This document shows positions 6,143 to 6,353 of a stretch of DNA of 6,353 nt, piece after piece (the first letter of the stretch is position 1; the number at the start of each line of letters is the position of its first letter). This stretch comes from Chloroflexota bacterium (GTDB lineage Bacteria; Chloroflexota; Dehalococcoidia; Lucifugimonadales; JACPCL1), in contig JACQUI010000193.1 of NCBI GenBank assembly GCA_016210395.1, positions 1 to 6,353 of the forward strand, written 5' to 3'. Below the pieces are notes generated by a model, which saw only the letters and a program-made list of their open reading frames with translations, searched no databases and had not been told where the DNA came from. The translations under genes were made by a program, and so were the position numbers.

Positions 6143-6353
6143 CGCTCACGTGGGGCTCCGCTAGCTTCTTCTTCGGCCCCACGCCGCGATTGGTGATCAA
6201 CTGCCTCAAATCCGCCATCGAGCGTTCGAGCTTTTCCACGCGCTGGAGGATTGCCCGAAGGTTGGCAGCCGCTTCTTGCTCGCGCCGCTCACGAGCCCCT
6301 TCCTGGGCGGCCACTTGCCCACGCATATCCTTCATCGCCTGTTCCAGCAAGCC
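6123..6353 (-). CDS. Unrecognised coiled-coil-like protein, partial
   Basis: 76 residues are visible, and the frame is open at the window edge, so the start is probably outside; the in-window TTG at 6350 has no visible support. The visible part is rich in Glu, Arg, Ala and Gln with heptad-like spacing (ERREQEAAANLRAILQRVEK, then ERSMADLRQLI), suggesting a coiled coil, followed by a basic GPKKKLAEP tail. It ends VVSDKV at a stop made by the 10-bp duplication. No family is recognised and no function is proposed. The gene may originally have continued into 6010-6142 and been disrupted first by the duplication or by the RIT element; the order is unknown. Confidence 0.5.
   Translation of the reverse strand, partial: GLLEQAMKDMRGQVAAQEGARERREQEAAANLRAILQRVEKLERSMADLRQLITNRGVGPKKKLAEPHVSVVSDKV

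Overview
This 6.35 kb window is GC-rich and carries accessory DNA: a toxin-antitoxin/abortive-infection pair and a transposon-like element. Nothing in it is a housekeeping gene, so the host cannot be named beyond a high-GC bacterium. All recognisable genes lie on the minus strand, so the window reads functionally from right to left.

Right edge (about 6010-6353): the end of an unrecognised, charged, coiled-coil-like protein that runs in from outside the window. A second short open frame overlaps it. A perfect 10-bp tandem duplication sits exactly where the two frames meet, and removing one copy would fuse them into a single frame. That frame is then cut by the end of the mobile element.

Middle (2629-6009): a RIT (Recombinase In Trio) element of about 3.4 kb. 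It contains three consecutive tyrosine recombinase genes (ritA, ritB, ritC), joined by ATGA start/stop overlaps and each preceded by a Shine-Dalgarno sequence. The element is bounded by 32-bp terminal inverted repeats that match at 30 of 32 positions. A further 13/14 inverted match lies 78-79 bp inside each end, and a TGCCGA core recurs three times per end. ritC is intact. ritA and ritB each carry one apparent single-base loss, and both losses fall in a GGG run. All six catalytic residues remain encoded in each of the three genes.

Between element and defence genes (about 2343-2628): noncoding sequence with short GC-rich repeats and a small hairpin, leading into an AT-richer promoter region.

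Left (261-2263): an AbiE type IV toxin-antitoxin operon. The antitoxin AbiEi (winged-helix N-terminus) comes first and overlaps the toxin AbiEii through a GTGA junction. It is preceded by a good sigma70-type promoter with inverted repeats around it, as expected if AbiEi represses its own operon. The AbiEii protein has all nucleotidyltransferase motifs plus a C-terminal extension that looks like a WYL-type sensor domain, which is unusual for the classical toxin. Positions 1-260 hold no gene that can be supported.
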